Shown here: piece by piece, positions 1 to 11,346 of the stretch
How the letters are laid out: each line of letters opens with the position of its first letter
Position numbering within the stretch: position 1 is the stretch's first letter
From: Neospora caninum Liverpool
Taxonomy: Eukaryota; Apicomplexa; Conoidasida; Eucoccidiorida; Sarcocystidae
Direction of reading: 5' to 3'
Assembly (NCBI RefSeq): GCF_000208865.1
Contig: NC_018392.1
Span: forward strand, 744,001 to 808,000
DNA: 64,000 bases
Notes under the pieces: model-generated
The model's input: only the letters and a program-made list of their open reading frames with translations
Told to the model about the DNA's origin: nothing
The model's database searches: none
Program-made: the position numbers and the translations under genes

Positions 1-2971
1 GACACTGACGCGAGAGGGGACGAAGTGAACGTGAGAACTCTTGTTCCAAACACACCGTTTTTTCTTCCGAAGAGAAAGGCACGCCGCAGACACGTTTATT
101 GCCTTTGAAACGCGCGACGTGAGTTCAAAGGCGAATCTGAAAAGACCAGTCGCTTCTCAAAGCATGGAGAGGCGCTGCGTGCGAGCGAGAACTTGTTTCT
201 CTTTGGGAGAGACACGGTGGGAAACGTCTCATTCCTCTATTCACATGGAACGGATACAAGGAAAAACAGAAACACGAATCTTTCTCTTGGGACATGCCAA
301 CCATGGGCTTGCTCTCCCCATTAGGTGTCTCCTCGCGTCCCCTCGGGTGTGAAGGAGCAAGCGTTGACCTCGAGGACAACCCAGGGGCAACCCCGGCCTC
401 TGGAAAAACAAATTTGCCGTCGTTCTCTTTTTCTTTTAACTCTGTGCAATGCAGGGCGTCGTCGTCGACGGCGCCTTTCGTGCGAGACGAGCTGGAAAAA
501 AAGACTGCTGTAGCAACCTCCTGTGTCGAGGCCGCGCGGCCGCTGACGTGCAGGCGAGAGACTCCGCCGTCGCAGGCGGCAAGCGCAGCAGAAACAACGC
601 AGGAGCCAGACGGAGGAGCCTGCGAAGAAGAGCAGAGAGGAGGGAACGGAAAGACGAAAAACTCGGGGAACGTCTCGCTCGGGGAACAGCGGGAAACGGC
701 TGCCGGGAAGAGAGACGGCGCACTAGCGGTGAGGATCAGTCCACAGCTTTAGGGTTGTGGACTGATTTAAGACTCGGCGCGTCGCCTGCGTGGCGGCCTG
801 CTCTCGAGAGAGACAGGAAAGTGTGAACCCAGGAAGAGCGGAAAGAAGCGGGGAAAGCGACAGTCGCGGGGGATGCCCTGAAAGGCGGTGAATCCTTTGA
901 AGCGGAAATCCGAGTCAACTAGGAGACGAGCCCTCAAGACTAGTCCCCGCAACTGGTCCAGAAAGGGGAGAGGAATTGCGAGAGAGAAGGGGAGGAATGA
1001 GGAGAGAAAGGAAATGGAAGAGATGCGAAACGGCAGGAAGGGAACAGGAAAGACGGAAGGGGAAAGTTAGAACGGCGGCACGCCGGAGGGTAGGGCCGAG
1101 CTGCAAGCTGGCGAGGAGACGCGTACGGGCGGAGAGCGCGAAAAAGGATTTAAATCCGCAAAAAAATCTTGGCACGGAAAAACGCGAGAAGAACAGAGAA
1201 GGAAAAGAGAGAAAAGGCGAACCGCGGAGAAATGCGAACAAGGAACGCGCGAGATTGAACGGTCCAGCACGAGGGACGACGCGCCGCTGGCAGGCGCGCG
1301 CAACTCCGCAACAACAGGGAAAGAAATTCCGATCTAAAGTTTCGCTTCTCTGACGCCAGCGTGCATTTGGAATTCGCCGATTGCGACGAACCGCTTAAAA
1401 TTTGCCATGAGAATGGCGTTCCAGCGACTACAAAGCCGGCAGAAAAAGCTGGTTCCCGAGGAGATTCACAGCCGACACGGTTTCGGCTGTGGCTCCCTGC
1501 AAAACAGGGTGGGAAGGCATGCGAAGGAAACCAAGCGGCAAAAATGCAGATTGACAAATGTCAATGAAAGAAGAGAACAACGAAGGAACCCGGCTCAGCA
1601 ACAACGGGTGCACACGCCTCTGGTTTTTCTGGGGACACAGTCTCTCAATCACGCCGCCGGACCTCCCGCGGGCCAAGCAGCGACGACGGCCAGGAGCGAT
1701 TTGAAAGGGAGGCGCGGAGACACATTCCGACCTCCGCGGGCCGTTGAAAATTCGCGCGTTTTCTTCAATCTCAACCGCACCTTCATCCCTACGCACATGT
1801 TTCTTTGAAACTACGCCCTTCTGGCCGGAAAACCGTCGCTAGTCGGCATCCTCTGCAGCGCACGGGCGCATTTCTCAGGCGTTCCTCCGCAATGCTTTTC
1901 GGCTTCCTTCAACTAGTCGCTGGAGGACGTTGGCGTTTCCGAAGCTGTCTCTCGCAGATCCTGTGAGAATTTAGCGAGAAAAGATAAAGAAAAGACAAGA
2001 AAAAGACAGCGGCCGAGTGCAATACTTGACTGACGGCGCTGTGTCGTGTGACTCGCACAAAACTCCGCGCGAAAACGCCTGTCCTGTTCAGTGGCCCCCT
2101 TTTCTGCTCGTTTCCCCGTCTTTTCCCACCGGCTTTCGCCGCCTTTCTCAAGCGAAGCCAAGGACGCAGCCAGGTGGAAGGAATTGCTTAGCTTGTTTCG
2201 GCGGGTTTTCTTACAGGCGACGAGAGACCCGGTCGGGATTCTTGCTCAGACCGAACGGGCGCGCGCTGACACACCACCCGCCGCGAGTGTGTGTGTGTCG
2301 CCCTCCCGCGGGAAGAAAAGCCTTCCGGCGCGATTCCCGCGGTTCCCTTTCTTCGCAGATCGGAACAATGGAAAGGTACACGCGTGACACGGTTTTCTTC
2401 ACAGAGAACGAACTGTTCATCGTCCAGGAGTGAGAGAGACTCCCTCGCGTGCGCGGAAACCGGAAAGTCCCTCTGCGTTTCCGGTGATTTCGGAGATAAG
2501 ACGAGGAAACCCCGCTCGAGGGACCGCGTTTCGTCCAGGGAGACACGGACTCGCGGCGTCAATTGAGTTCGCCGCTTCTCGGCCCTCTCTGTCTGTGCCG
2601 ACAGAAAATATCGTTTGAACACTTTCACGTTCTGGTTCTTTGCATCTGCGCAGAAGAGTGGATTTGAAGGACTGGAGAGACTGACAGTGGACAGTGTTTG
2701 CCGAGTCTTTCCTGTCTCCTTCCGGGTTGACACGTTACCTTCTGAAGTTGGCCTTTTTTTTGCGTTTTGCTCAAGAAAGCTTTGTGTTGTTGTCGTGAAC
2801 CTCGCCGTTTTTTTCGCCGGGGAAGAGTTTCCGCAGGACTTGCTCATTTCAGGTTCGTGTCGATCTTTTTGCGTGCGTACACTTTCACGCAACGCTCTAC
2901 TTCCGTTTCTTCGCCGCCACACCGGTAGAGGCCCCCCCCCCTGAATTTGTTTTTCCTCGAATCTCCACTCA
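1..2971. other. Upstream spacer without a supported gene
   Basis: Many short open frames exist on both strands, but none shows a recognisable domain or a phase-consistent exon chain. The left part (about 600-1350) is purine-rich and biased on one strand, which creates spurious basic open frames. A run of nine C residues lies at about 2932-2940, just before the cytidine deaminase start. The part nearest position 2972 is presumably promoter and 5' UTR of that gene. A short open segment ending at 2433 is discussed among the rejected items. Confidence 0.5.
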
Positions 2972-5802
2972 ATGGGAATCATCACTGCGGAGAGTGCTCC
3001 GGCGCACGGCGCGCACCGTGCCGACTCCCTGGGTCAGCTAGACCAGGTGTCTGGTGTTCTGCCGAAGGGTCAAGAAACGAGTCGCGAAGCCGCGGACCGT
3101 TTCCTCCAGAGATTCGGCACACGAATGCTGGATGCAGCCCAGCGCGTTGCGAGCAATGCGTACGCCCCGTACACGGGGATCAGAACTGGTTGCGCTGTCC
3201 TGACAGACAGTGGACATGTCCATGCAGGTCAGCACGCCCCGTCTGGGAGGCGTCACCACATGGTTCTCGCCGAGGCAGATAAACACAGATGGATAGACGT
3301 GTAGAGAACTCTCGCGCGTTGTGGGTGAAGCTCGTCAGCAACGCGATTTGGTGCTTCGGCAAGGCTCGGAGAAGCAGCGCACTTGCGTGGGCGGCTGCAC
3401 GGGGCCTCTCTGCGTGATGGAGGCAGGCGACACAAATGACTCCACGAGATGACAAAGAGAAAAGAGGAAGGAGGGGAAGACTGGGTCCCCGGTCAACTAG
3501 GAGGCGTCGCTCAACACGTGAACTGTTTCGTTTGTGCTTTTCTCGCCAGGTTGCACGGTGGAAAACGTCGCGTATCCCAGCTCGCTATGCGCCATTCACT
3601 GCGCTGTCTCGGCAGCAGTATCTTCGGAGCTCGGGAGGCAGAGTCGCCTGGAAGGAGTGAGAGGAAGACCTGACGCCCTCGGCGTTTTTAGCTGGGGTTG
3701 GGACGAACCTGTGCTTCACAGAGGGGACAAGCTCAGGAAGCAAAGTCGTCGCTCGGACGCCTTTCCAGCGGCAATATAGAGTATGCGCGGGTACACGTAT
3801 GCGTATTTTCGCACTTTTACACATTAGCGGATCTGTAGCTGTACATACCCCGAGGCCAACGGACCTGTCTGAAGTGATTCCGTCCGACATGGGAAGCTCC
3901 AATTTAGTCCTCTCGGCAACCAAAGAGAGCAGTCAGTATTTCTGCGCGTACGAAGGCTAGCAGTTGCGTGTACGACGCACCTCGTGGGCTTCGCATATCT
4001 GTTGGGAGAAAACGTTTGCCTCAAACCCTCGGGCGTGTAGGTATGTTTCTTTCCCCAGAGAGACCGTCTCTCGGGTCTAGTGGGCATGTTAGGACGCGTT
4101 TTCTCGATTGACACCAGCTCCAGAGCGCCCCGTCTCCACTGACGCCGTTTCCCCGTTTATACTTGTACGTTCCCTGCAGCACGTTGTTGCTTGTGTCGTC
4201 GTCGAAGTGGTCGACGAGGACGGGCAAGGGACGGGCGATAACGCAAAGGAAGTCCATGGTGAAATGAGCACCGGCGCCGCTCTGGTGAAGCACCGAGCGC
4301 TGCAGCGCATGACCATCCCCGGCTGCTGTCGTCAGTGGCTGCGCGAAGTCCAGGCGCCCGGCACGGACGTCGAAATTCTTTTTACGCGCTTTCGGGCCCC
4401 GAGTGTCCCCTCAGGCGAGGCTGTGCCCGTCGGCGAAGACGCGGAGAAGGCGATTAAGCGACTAAAAGCAGCCTCCCTCGTGTCTGAGAACTGCCTGTCA
4501 ACCCGAGTTGACTGCCTCAGCCATGTGCTGCCGCACGTGCGCGGGCAAGTGCATGCGTCCGGCCTGACTGGCAGCAGTCGGCCAAATCTCGCGACTTTGA
4601 GTGACTCGAACTGGTTCCGCATGAAGGCTGAGGTGACAATGAATGATGGTAAGGGGGGGACACAAGCAGTGGCGGATCCTTGGGGAAGCGTGGGCGAAAC
4701 GCTTGGGCGCGACTGGTGGCCCTAACCCGCCATCAAACGGAGAAATTTCGAGCAGCCGTTTCTACTATCCTTGAGGCCCTTCTCCGCGGTGCCCGTATGT
4801 TTCGCAAAGCGGCAGTTCTGTCAGAGTCTGTGCTGGACGCCGACGGAAAACCGAGATGCTTTCTGGCGGAGCGCAGATTCGCTGAAAACAAACAAGCTCG
4901 TATATTCTCTGCATGTTGTTGTACGCCCTGCGCAGACTCCCCAGTTCCTCCATTTCTGCCCGGAATGATCCACATGCTGACGATGGCTCTTCGTCGCACC
5001 TACTGTCCGTACTCGGAGTTTCCCGTCGGAGCTGCAGTCCTCACGGACAAGGGTGTTTTTACTGGCAGCAACGTTGAAAACGAAGTGCTCGCTCTTGGGT
5101 GAGTGTGGCAGTTTTGTTGATCTGGGTGCTGTGCTCAAAAAGCGAGACTGTGGTCACCTTGCTCTCGCGTAAGTGTCGCTACAGCGCTTTGCAGAGATCT
5201 GACGCAGGTGGGCAGCGCCACCGTCTCAAGTTGCCACGCGAGGGCACGGTGAAGTGCGTGATCGCTTTCTCTTTGCGGCGACCAACGTTGGGGTAGGAGC
5301 GCGTGAAATACCGTTGCCTGCAGTTAACGGATCCGTATTCACCGATACATCTGTAGTTCGCGCACCCCTCCTGCGGGCGTCTGATACGTGATATGTGTGG
5401 ACGAACATGAACGAATTCATGGAGCTAGCGGATTGGGCACTGAAAAGACTGTTTTCACGTGGGATGTTGTGGCACGTGTCCTGCAGGATGTGCGCGGAGC
5501 AGACTGCCATTGCGAATGCCGTTGCGAGCGGCGCTAAGGAGATCCTTGCAGTCGTGGTGGCCTGCCAGAACTTCGTCCAGTGCTTTGGAAGACCTTGCGG
5601 ACAGTGCAGACAGGTGATCGAAGAAGCTGACAAGATGGCCGGCGGAACCACCAATGTCACTGTGTATGCCTGCCGCCGAGTGAGCGACGGTTCGGCTGCG
5701 CCAAATTGTGATAGCAAATCTCTGCGATGGCAGTGTCAAGCCATCCAGGGAGGCAATCTCCTACCGTATGCGTTCAACTCACTCGATGCAGCGGCAAGCT
5801 AA
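2972..5802 (+). CDS. CDA: Cytidine deaminase, two-domain, N-terminal domain degenerate
   Basis: Hydrolytic deamination of cytidine and deoxycytidine to uridine and deoxyuridine in pyrimidine salvage, presumably cytosolic. Five exons join in phase: 2972-3227, 3550-3656, 4180-4648, 4945-5098, 5487-5802, giving about 433 residues. The C-terminal domain is complete: NVEN (substrate loop), MCAEQTA at 330-336 with zinc ligand C331 and catalytic E333, then RPCGQCRQ at 364-371 with ligands C366 and C369. The N-terminal domain keeps the fold signature (NAYAPYTG, VENVAYPSSL) but reads CAIH at 99-102 where CAER is expected, and PGCCRQ at 168-173 where PCGxCRQ is expected, so the catalytic Glu and one Cys ligand are gone. 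Single-domain enzymes have about 130-150 residues per chain; the E. coli two-domain enzyme has 294. The start is the first ATG ahead of the conserved region. Family assignment is firm; the loss of function in domain 1 is inferred. Confidence 0.95.
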
Positions 5803-6526
5803 ACCACAGGTGAAGGCGTCAATGGAAGTTGGGTAGAGTCAAAACGCATTAGTACATCGAAGATTTTCCCCCCCTCCTCCCTTAAGGGAAGGGCTTGTGG
5901 TGTCAAACAGACAAGGAGACCAACTACAATGCAATGCGTCATCACAAGCGATGTGAAGGACTTGGCCTTTGTCAAGAGCGGGTTCAAAAATCCTGGAACT
6001 TCGCGACTCTCGTACGCGGTGTCGCCATTGAGAGACTCCAGCTCCAGGCTTCCTTGCGCTCTGTGGTCGTGCCTGAAGTTTGCTTCAGATTTTCCCTGAT
6101 CACATGTGGTGGCTCTACGGACATCAGGCAGAACAGGAAGATAATCTCAGATAAATCCTTGTCTGCTTTGGAATGCTGCTTCCAGAAGATGAAGACACAG
6201 AGACGACAGGAACGGAAAAACAATCTATGCGCTGCTGGATACGGTATCCTTGGAAAGAAACTCCCTAACGTGTGTAACGATGGGTGTACATACACCCGAA
6301 AATGGTAAACGACATTGTGCGTACGCGATCGGTCCTCGGGCCGTGAGACACTGAGAGTCTTGCGATGACATGTACGGCAAATCGTTGAGTTCCCTTCAAT
6401 TTCTTCTCTCAACTTTTGCTATCGCTTACGCTTATGGGACGGTCGTTTGGTACTTGGCGAGGTTAAACACATCTGAAGCCCGCAGCCACGTCCAAAGTCC
6501 TTGCTAGTCGCACGAGCACACGACCG
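5803..6526. other. Spacer downstream of cytidine deaminase
   Basis: Probably holds the 3' UTR of the deaminase gene and the 5' region of the next plus-strand gene. It is noticeably more AT-rich than the deaminase exons. I see no convincing exon or RNA gene in it. Confidence 0.5.
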
Positions 6527-7156
6527 ATGTCTGTCGAAAACGGCTCCGATACCACTACTCTGAGTGATGCTCGATCACTCGAACTACAGAGAGCAGAGGC
6601 TGTTCCGTGCCCAACAGAAGTACCACTCGTAATGGAGGTGAGGCTGGATTGGGCACAGGGTGTTCCAGGGCCGGTACAAAATGCATTTCCGTCGTAGTCA
6701 AGACCGACGTCAGGCCCACCCTTGAACGCATATTCGGCGTCGTTGCATGAGAGTGCAGACGCAATGCTAAAGAAGACTGCCCTTCGTGAGGTACTCACTG
6801 CATCAGATTCTGTGCCTTTCACAAGAGGTGAGAATCCTGCATGACAACGTTAGACGTGTTATCCAAAGTGTGGTCACAGAAGAGTATTGCAAAATTTTGC
6901 GTGAAAACGTTTTGCTGCGCGCGAAGTTGGACGCAGAAACAGCTGAAACCCAGGAAGAGATCAAACGGCTCTCTAGTAAGATTCGTAGGTGTTCCTTCGC
7001 TTCTGTGTCTGAATTAACAGTGCCACAAATTTAGACCTTGCCGATGCGCTCCGGCTAATCGCCGACCGAGAGCTGGCGAAGAGAGAGTATCGGATACTGG
7101 AAGGAAGCATCGTATGCCTGACGGCGATTTTCTTCATTCTGTTATGGTTAATGTGA
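6527..7156 (+). CDS. Small coiled-coil protein with C-terminal tail anchor
   Basis: Three exons fit in phase: 6527-6637, 6828-6975 and 7035-7156, giving about 126 residues. Exon 1 starts MSVENGSDTTTLSD and is polar. Exon 2 is helical and charged (VTEEYCKILRENVLLRAKL, then AETQEEIKRL), a pattern typical of a coiled coil. Exon 3 ends in a single hydrophobic stretch of about 16 residues (SIVCLTAIFFILLWLM) directly before the stop, so the protein would be inserted post-translationally with its N-terminus in the cytosol. An alternative donor ten bases downstream of 6975 keeps the same phase and adds a few residues. The shape resembles CCDC90/MCUR1-type (DUF1640) coiled-coil membrane proteins, but I see no diagnostic motif, so no function is assigned. 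The gene call rests on splice-site and phase agreement plus the tail anchor; the second intron is only about 59 bases. Confidence 0.55.
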
Positions 7157-7824
7157 AGGGGGTCAATCGAATTTCTCTACGCTTTAACAGTACCCCCTTT
7201 CCAGTGCACATCCTGGTATACGGTTACATAGCCGGAGCGTCCATGAAAAGTGTCTGGTTTTCCGCTGTTTGGTGTAACATCGCACGGAAGGCGATCCGTT
7301 TTCACAGTGACGCTGCTGGCGTCATTAATATCAAAAAGATTTTCTCCAAAGTAATAACGCACATTAAAAACATGTGTCGTTTTTCTGGAGCGGCAGATGA
7401 CTTATCACCATGAAGGTGATAATGCCGTTTTATCTACTCAAGATAACCTAGTATCTCGCTGCGCCAGTTCACCACAGTTGCTTTAGCCGGAAAAGCTAGT
7501 AGTCCGTCTTCCTCCTAGGGGACACAGATCCTCGGGGTAGGGGTTGCACCCCTGCAGCAAGACTATAACCGCTGTTGTCAACTGGATATGCTGCACTGCA
7601 ACAGTGCGTTTGTCTTTCGGGCGAATCTGCAGCCGTTAGGTATGCAGAAGGTTAAACGTTTAAAGCGATTTCCTTGTGCGTTTGACACAGTAGGCATGAA
7701 CGTTGTCTGTCATTCACATTTGTCACACGTTTGTGCCTGTCGCATGGAAAGCATTTACACACGCGCGACATGGTCATCCATTTCTCCTTGATCGTCAACC
7801 CACGCAGTGTGCCTGCCCTTTCCA
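7157..7824. other. Spacer between convergent genes
   Basis: AT-richer sequence between the tail-anchored gene on the plus strand and the unknown gene on the minus strand. It should contain both 3' UTRs. A short inverted repeat, TTATCACCATGAAGGTGATAA, lies at about 7401-7421; its arms can pair. Nothing else is identifiable. Confidence 0.4.
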
Positions 7825-10462
7825 TCAACAATCCAACGCCTCATCCCACTTCATACCCATGTTCAGCCTCCGTATCCCTCTCTCTCCCAGCGCTTTAAGC
7901 ACAAGGGACATTGCTTCCCCGGTCAGCACTTTTTTGCCGGCACGAGTTGTGGTAGTATCCGTGATACCAACCGTCTGGTGAGTTGAACGAGGCCGACCTT
8001 TCGGAGCGCTACGCGGCTCTATTTCAGACGATATTGGTCGAGTCGTGTCCACTCCTTGTCGTTCTGTATGAGCCTGACTGCGGGTTCTTTTTTTCGAACA
8101 ACTGGGAGTCTTCTCCTGTTGTCGTTTCGATCGATCGACCCCTTTACTCTCTCGCGTCTCAGAGGGTGTTTCAATGCTAGAACACTTGCCAGGGTTTCGC
8201 CCTATGTCAAAGGATTTGTCTCGGGGTTTTATAGGGATAGGCTGTTCAGAGAGGACAGTACCCTGGGCCGGTCTTCCGCATGGAGTGCTGACCGGCGACG
8301 GCGAGACTGACGGGGCTGAGAGTTTCTTGAAATCTAAAACGAACTCCTGTCCTGCAGGGCATTCGGCTGCCCTCTTATGATCGCATTCCGTCCTCGTGCA
8401 AGCGCCACAGTTCTCGTGTGCGAGGCAACATGAGGCCACACTGCGGTCCGGTTCGACCGTTTCTGCGTGGCTATGGATGCGGCGTGATGGAGGGAGACGT
8501 CTTCTCACGGCGGGCAAAGAGGGAGACCAGCTTGGACCATCACTCGTGAGCTCGGCCTTGTCTCCCTCCGCGGGTGCGGGAAATCTGGGTCCAGTAGATT
8601 TCGTCACGCATGGCTAAACACCAGAGTTTGGGGCGATGGATTTTAAACAGAACTTGTTAAAACCATATATGTTGTACCTGATGCTCCACAGCGACGTCGA
8701 TCTCGTTCTCGAGCAGCTCCCGGAGCGGTCCTTCCGAACAACCGGGCCCCTCTGCGACCTCAACGCCTTGTTCTACCACCGGACATTGGTGGGACGTTGT
8801 CAGCGAATTGCCAAGACTTGCTGGCAAGCCGGAAGCTCCCGCCTTTGTAAATTGCTCTGCATGTTGTACGGGGCACCCGCTCAGGCGCCTAACTATAAGA
8901 CTGGTACCAACATGTGCAGCACCAGAGGTTTTCTAATCGACAGTCATCACTCACGTCGAGGTGGGATCCAGTTCCGGACACTGCTCCACCAATCCCATAA
9001 CGCCACCCGCTGGGAGAAGTTCCAAACTCCCACTTCTCCAAGGCGCTTCTATTGAAGGAAACTTTAACTGCGGGTGGATTCGATTGAAACAACCAATTCA
9101 TCACCTACCGTCATCATGCAACGGCGACTGGTAACGCAGGACAATCGCTGGGGGAAATAGTGAATTGCAGTCGGGCGTTTAACTGTAACAAGCAGTAGGG
9201 CTGACCTTCCAATCCCGTTTCTTCTGCGTACTGTTGGATAAGATGCCATAGTCTGCTTTTTCTGGCACCGCATATATGTGAGATATAGAGAAAATTCCCG
9301 TCTGATTTGTGGTGAACAGCCTTAGCGAGCTGAAGGATAGCACGCAATTAACGAGTACACTCACTGATACGCCTTTTGCCATGGCGGTCAAGGGACGACC
9401 GCGTCAGCTGCTTTCCCAGCCCCGCGGTAAACCCCGGTCGCCCCTCTAGATCGTGTATCACCGTGCAAATATGATCATTATCCAAGCGGCGGCAGCGCCT
9501 GCAGCGGGCCTTACCTGTAGAGAGGCTGAAAACAGTTGTACTGTCATCCATAATGAGTCTTCTAAGGCCATGAGCGTCTTCCTCTGGGAAAGACTTCTCG
9601 AAAATATTTCCCAGGGAGTTAAATCGCTGCTTCTGAGTATACGAAACGAATAGTGTCTCGAAGCCATCTGGTGCCTCCAAGGGAAGCTGTTCATACTTCA
9701 GCGGGAGAAACAGCGGTGCACAAACTTTCGTTGGCGGCTGTTTCTGTAGTTATGGACAAGATGGAGCTTTCAGATGTTACAGCATCTTCGGGCGGCATCT
9801 GCGTGGCCCCCAAGCGAAGAGTCAGACATGATGGTGACCGTGGAGGATCTGCGGTAACTGCCTTTCCGCCATCTATAGACGCTGCTTCAGGCCTTGGTGA
9901 TGTGCTACCAGTGCCACCCAAAACAACTTGATCGTCTTCGCTGAACGACTCCCCGAGACGCTGGCGCCTCTTCGCGAGGAATATATCAAGCGACGAAGCC
10001 GGAGCAAGGTCCATGTCGCCTTCGGTTCCCCATTTATGGTAGCGAACCATACAGGCAAACAGCAGATCCAACTCCGTGTCCGCCAGTTCCTACCAAGCGC
10101 TTCAATGCATCATCAGAAGAAACGAAGAAAAGAAATCCGGACACACCTCCATGCAGGAGGAGCTTCGATCGGATATGTCTGTCGGCAGAATTGCCGCCTC
10201 TGGAAACTGAGCAAACAGGCCGGTCCAAGCTGCAGGTGACCGATGTAAGGGCTTCTTCAATCAAGTTACCATGAGGAATTTTGTCAGGCAGCAGTACCCT
10301 CCTGTAGTCAGAAGTGGATGAGATGGTTATTTTGCTGGCGGCCAGAACTGTATTAGACAGCATACCGCACAGATCGTCAAATCTCCTCGTCCGTCGACAT
10401 TCCGTCTGCCACGCAAATGGCAACCAGGAAAAATTGCCTCCCCAATGGATAGCTTTCCCCAT
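7825..10462 (-). CDS. Unknown protein, exon structure unresolved
   Basis: Several long open segments on the complement look coding but I could not join them into one phase-consistent chain. The 3' exon (8613 down to the stop at 7825, 263 codons) is polar and rich in Ser, Pro, Arg and Lys, has a Cys/His cluster (CCLAHENCGACTRTECDH) and ends in a compact segment, GEAMSLVLKALGERGIRRLN followed by MGMKWDEALDC. Upstream open segments include an acidic stretch ending at 8678 (GPLRELLENEIDVAVEHQ), one around 9000 (SPSGWRYGIGGAVSG), one at about 9537-9640 (SFPEEDAHGLRRLIMDDS) and one at about 9700-10100 (DTELDLLFACMVRYHKWG). Simple joins would need introns of only about 22-64 bases. No family is recognised. 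Coordinates mark the outer limits of the open segments. The Cys/His cluster might bind a metal, but its spacing matches no zinc finger I know. Confidence 0.4.
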
Positions 10463-11346
10463 CTTCTTGCTCAGCAGCTGTGTCGATAAGCACTCGTGTA
10501 TCGATTTTTAATGGATTTGTGATTTCGCGAACACTACACGCCAAAACTCATCGCGCAAGTACCCGGAGCCCGGCATCCCGGGTACGAACGACAGATCGTA
10601 GTGTAGAGACACCCCGCATCAATTTGTTTCTCAAGGAACGTCGGAAAGGCGAGGGCCTGTTCGCCACTCAGATATGTTGACCGTTGTCATTCAAACATGG
10701 AAATAGACCCTTCAATATTCGGAAGCTCGCTCCCAAGAACTAGTGTATTCTTCGGTGGTTAACTGGTTGTTTCCCACGAACATGCATCTATACACACACG
10801 TTCCCTGAACGTGACCCCGAACGCTTGCACACATACGGAAACTGAGTTTATGTCTCTGAGAGCAAATCTGCCTGGTGCGCACGTCTCGCGTTTTTCGGCT
10901 AGACAAACGCAGACGTCAAGTACACGCCAACCAGGGCAGAATCGATCCGATGACTGGTAGACAGAAGCGCAGGACCCCGTCCAAAACGCTCTCGTGATCA
11001 AGTGCCGGACGAGAGTGGAGGGATACAGAGAATCCAGATTTGAGATGTGGCTTCTTTGTTGGATCCACAATGGCTCCACCATCTGGTGAAGCGATACCGG
11101 AAAAGAGGGCAGCCGTACTTTGCGCAGAAGCTGTCCTTCATTCATTCTGTATTGCCACTGCCAAGGATGGTGTGTGTCAGTGACTGGGAAGAAGCTTTCA
11201 AAAGCAATCGCTTGTTTTCACTGCATATGTATTCGGAAACATGAGTACTTTTTCCTATACCATCAAACTACCCTCCTTGGCAAGTCTGTAAAAGCAGCAC
11301 AGCTCCAGTAATATCAGGTACTTTGTCCTTTGCATGCTATTCGACC
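10463..11346. other. Spacer between divergent genes
   Basis: Lies between the 5' side of the unknown minus-strand gene and the plus-strand pRiA4b-domain gene. It probably contains both promoters. I see no exon-like segment, tandem repeat or RNA gene. Confidence 0.4.

Noticed and set aside
2359..2433. Open segment after a CGCAG acceptor: MERYTRDTVFF followed by TENELFIVQE, faintly like the N-terminus of GINS subunit Psf2
   Set aside because: Only about 21 residues, and no downstream exon continues it in phase with Psf2-like sequence. The resemblance is too short to support.
2188..2985. Minus-strand 265-codon open frame
   Set aside because: Low-complexity basic composition, overlaps the deaminase start and promoter side, and lacks any motif or splice partner.
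5970..6010. GGTTCAAAAATCC resembling a tRNA T-loop
   Set aside because: No matching acceptor stem, anticodon arm or B-box/A-box spacing around it.
8636..9055. Plus-strand 139-codon open frame
   Set aside because: The opposite strand carries a more protein-like acidic segment with a splice donor. The plus frame has no family motif or neighbours in its strand.
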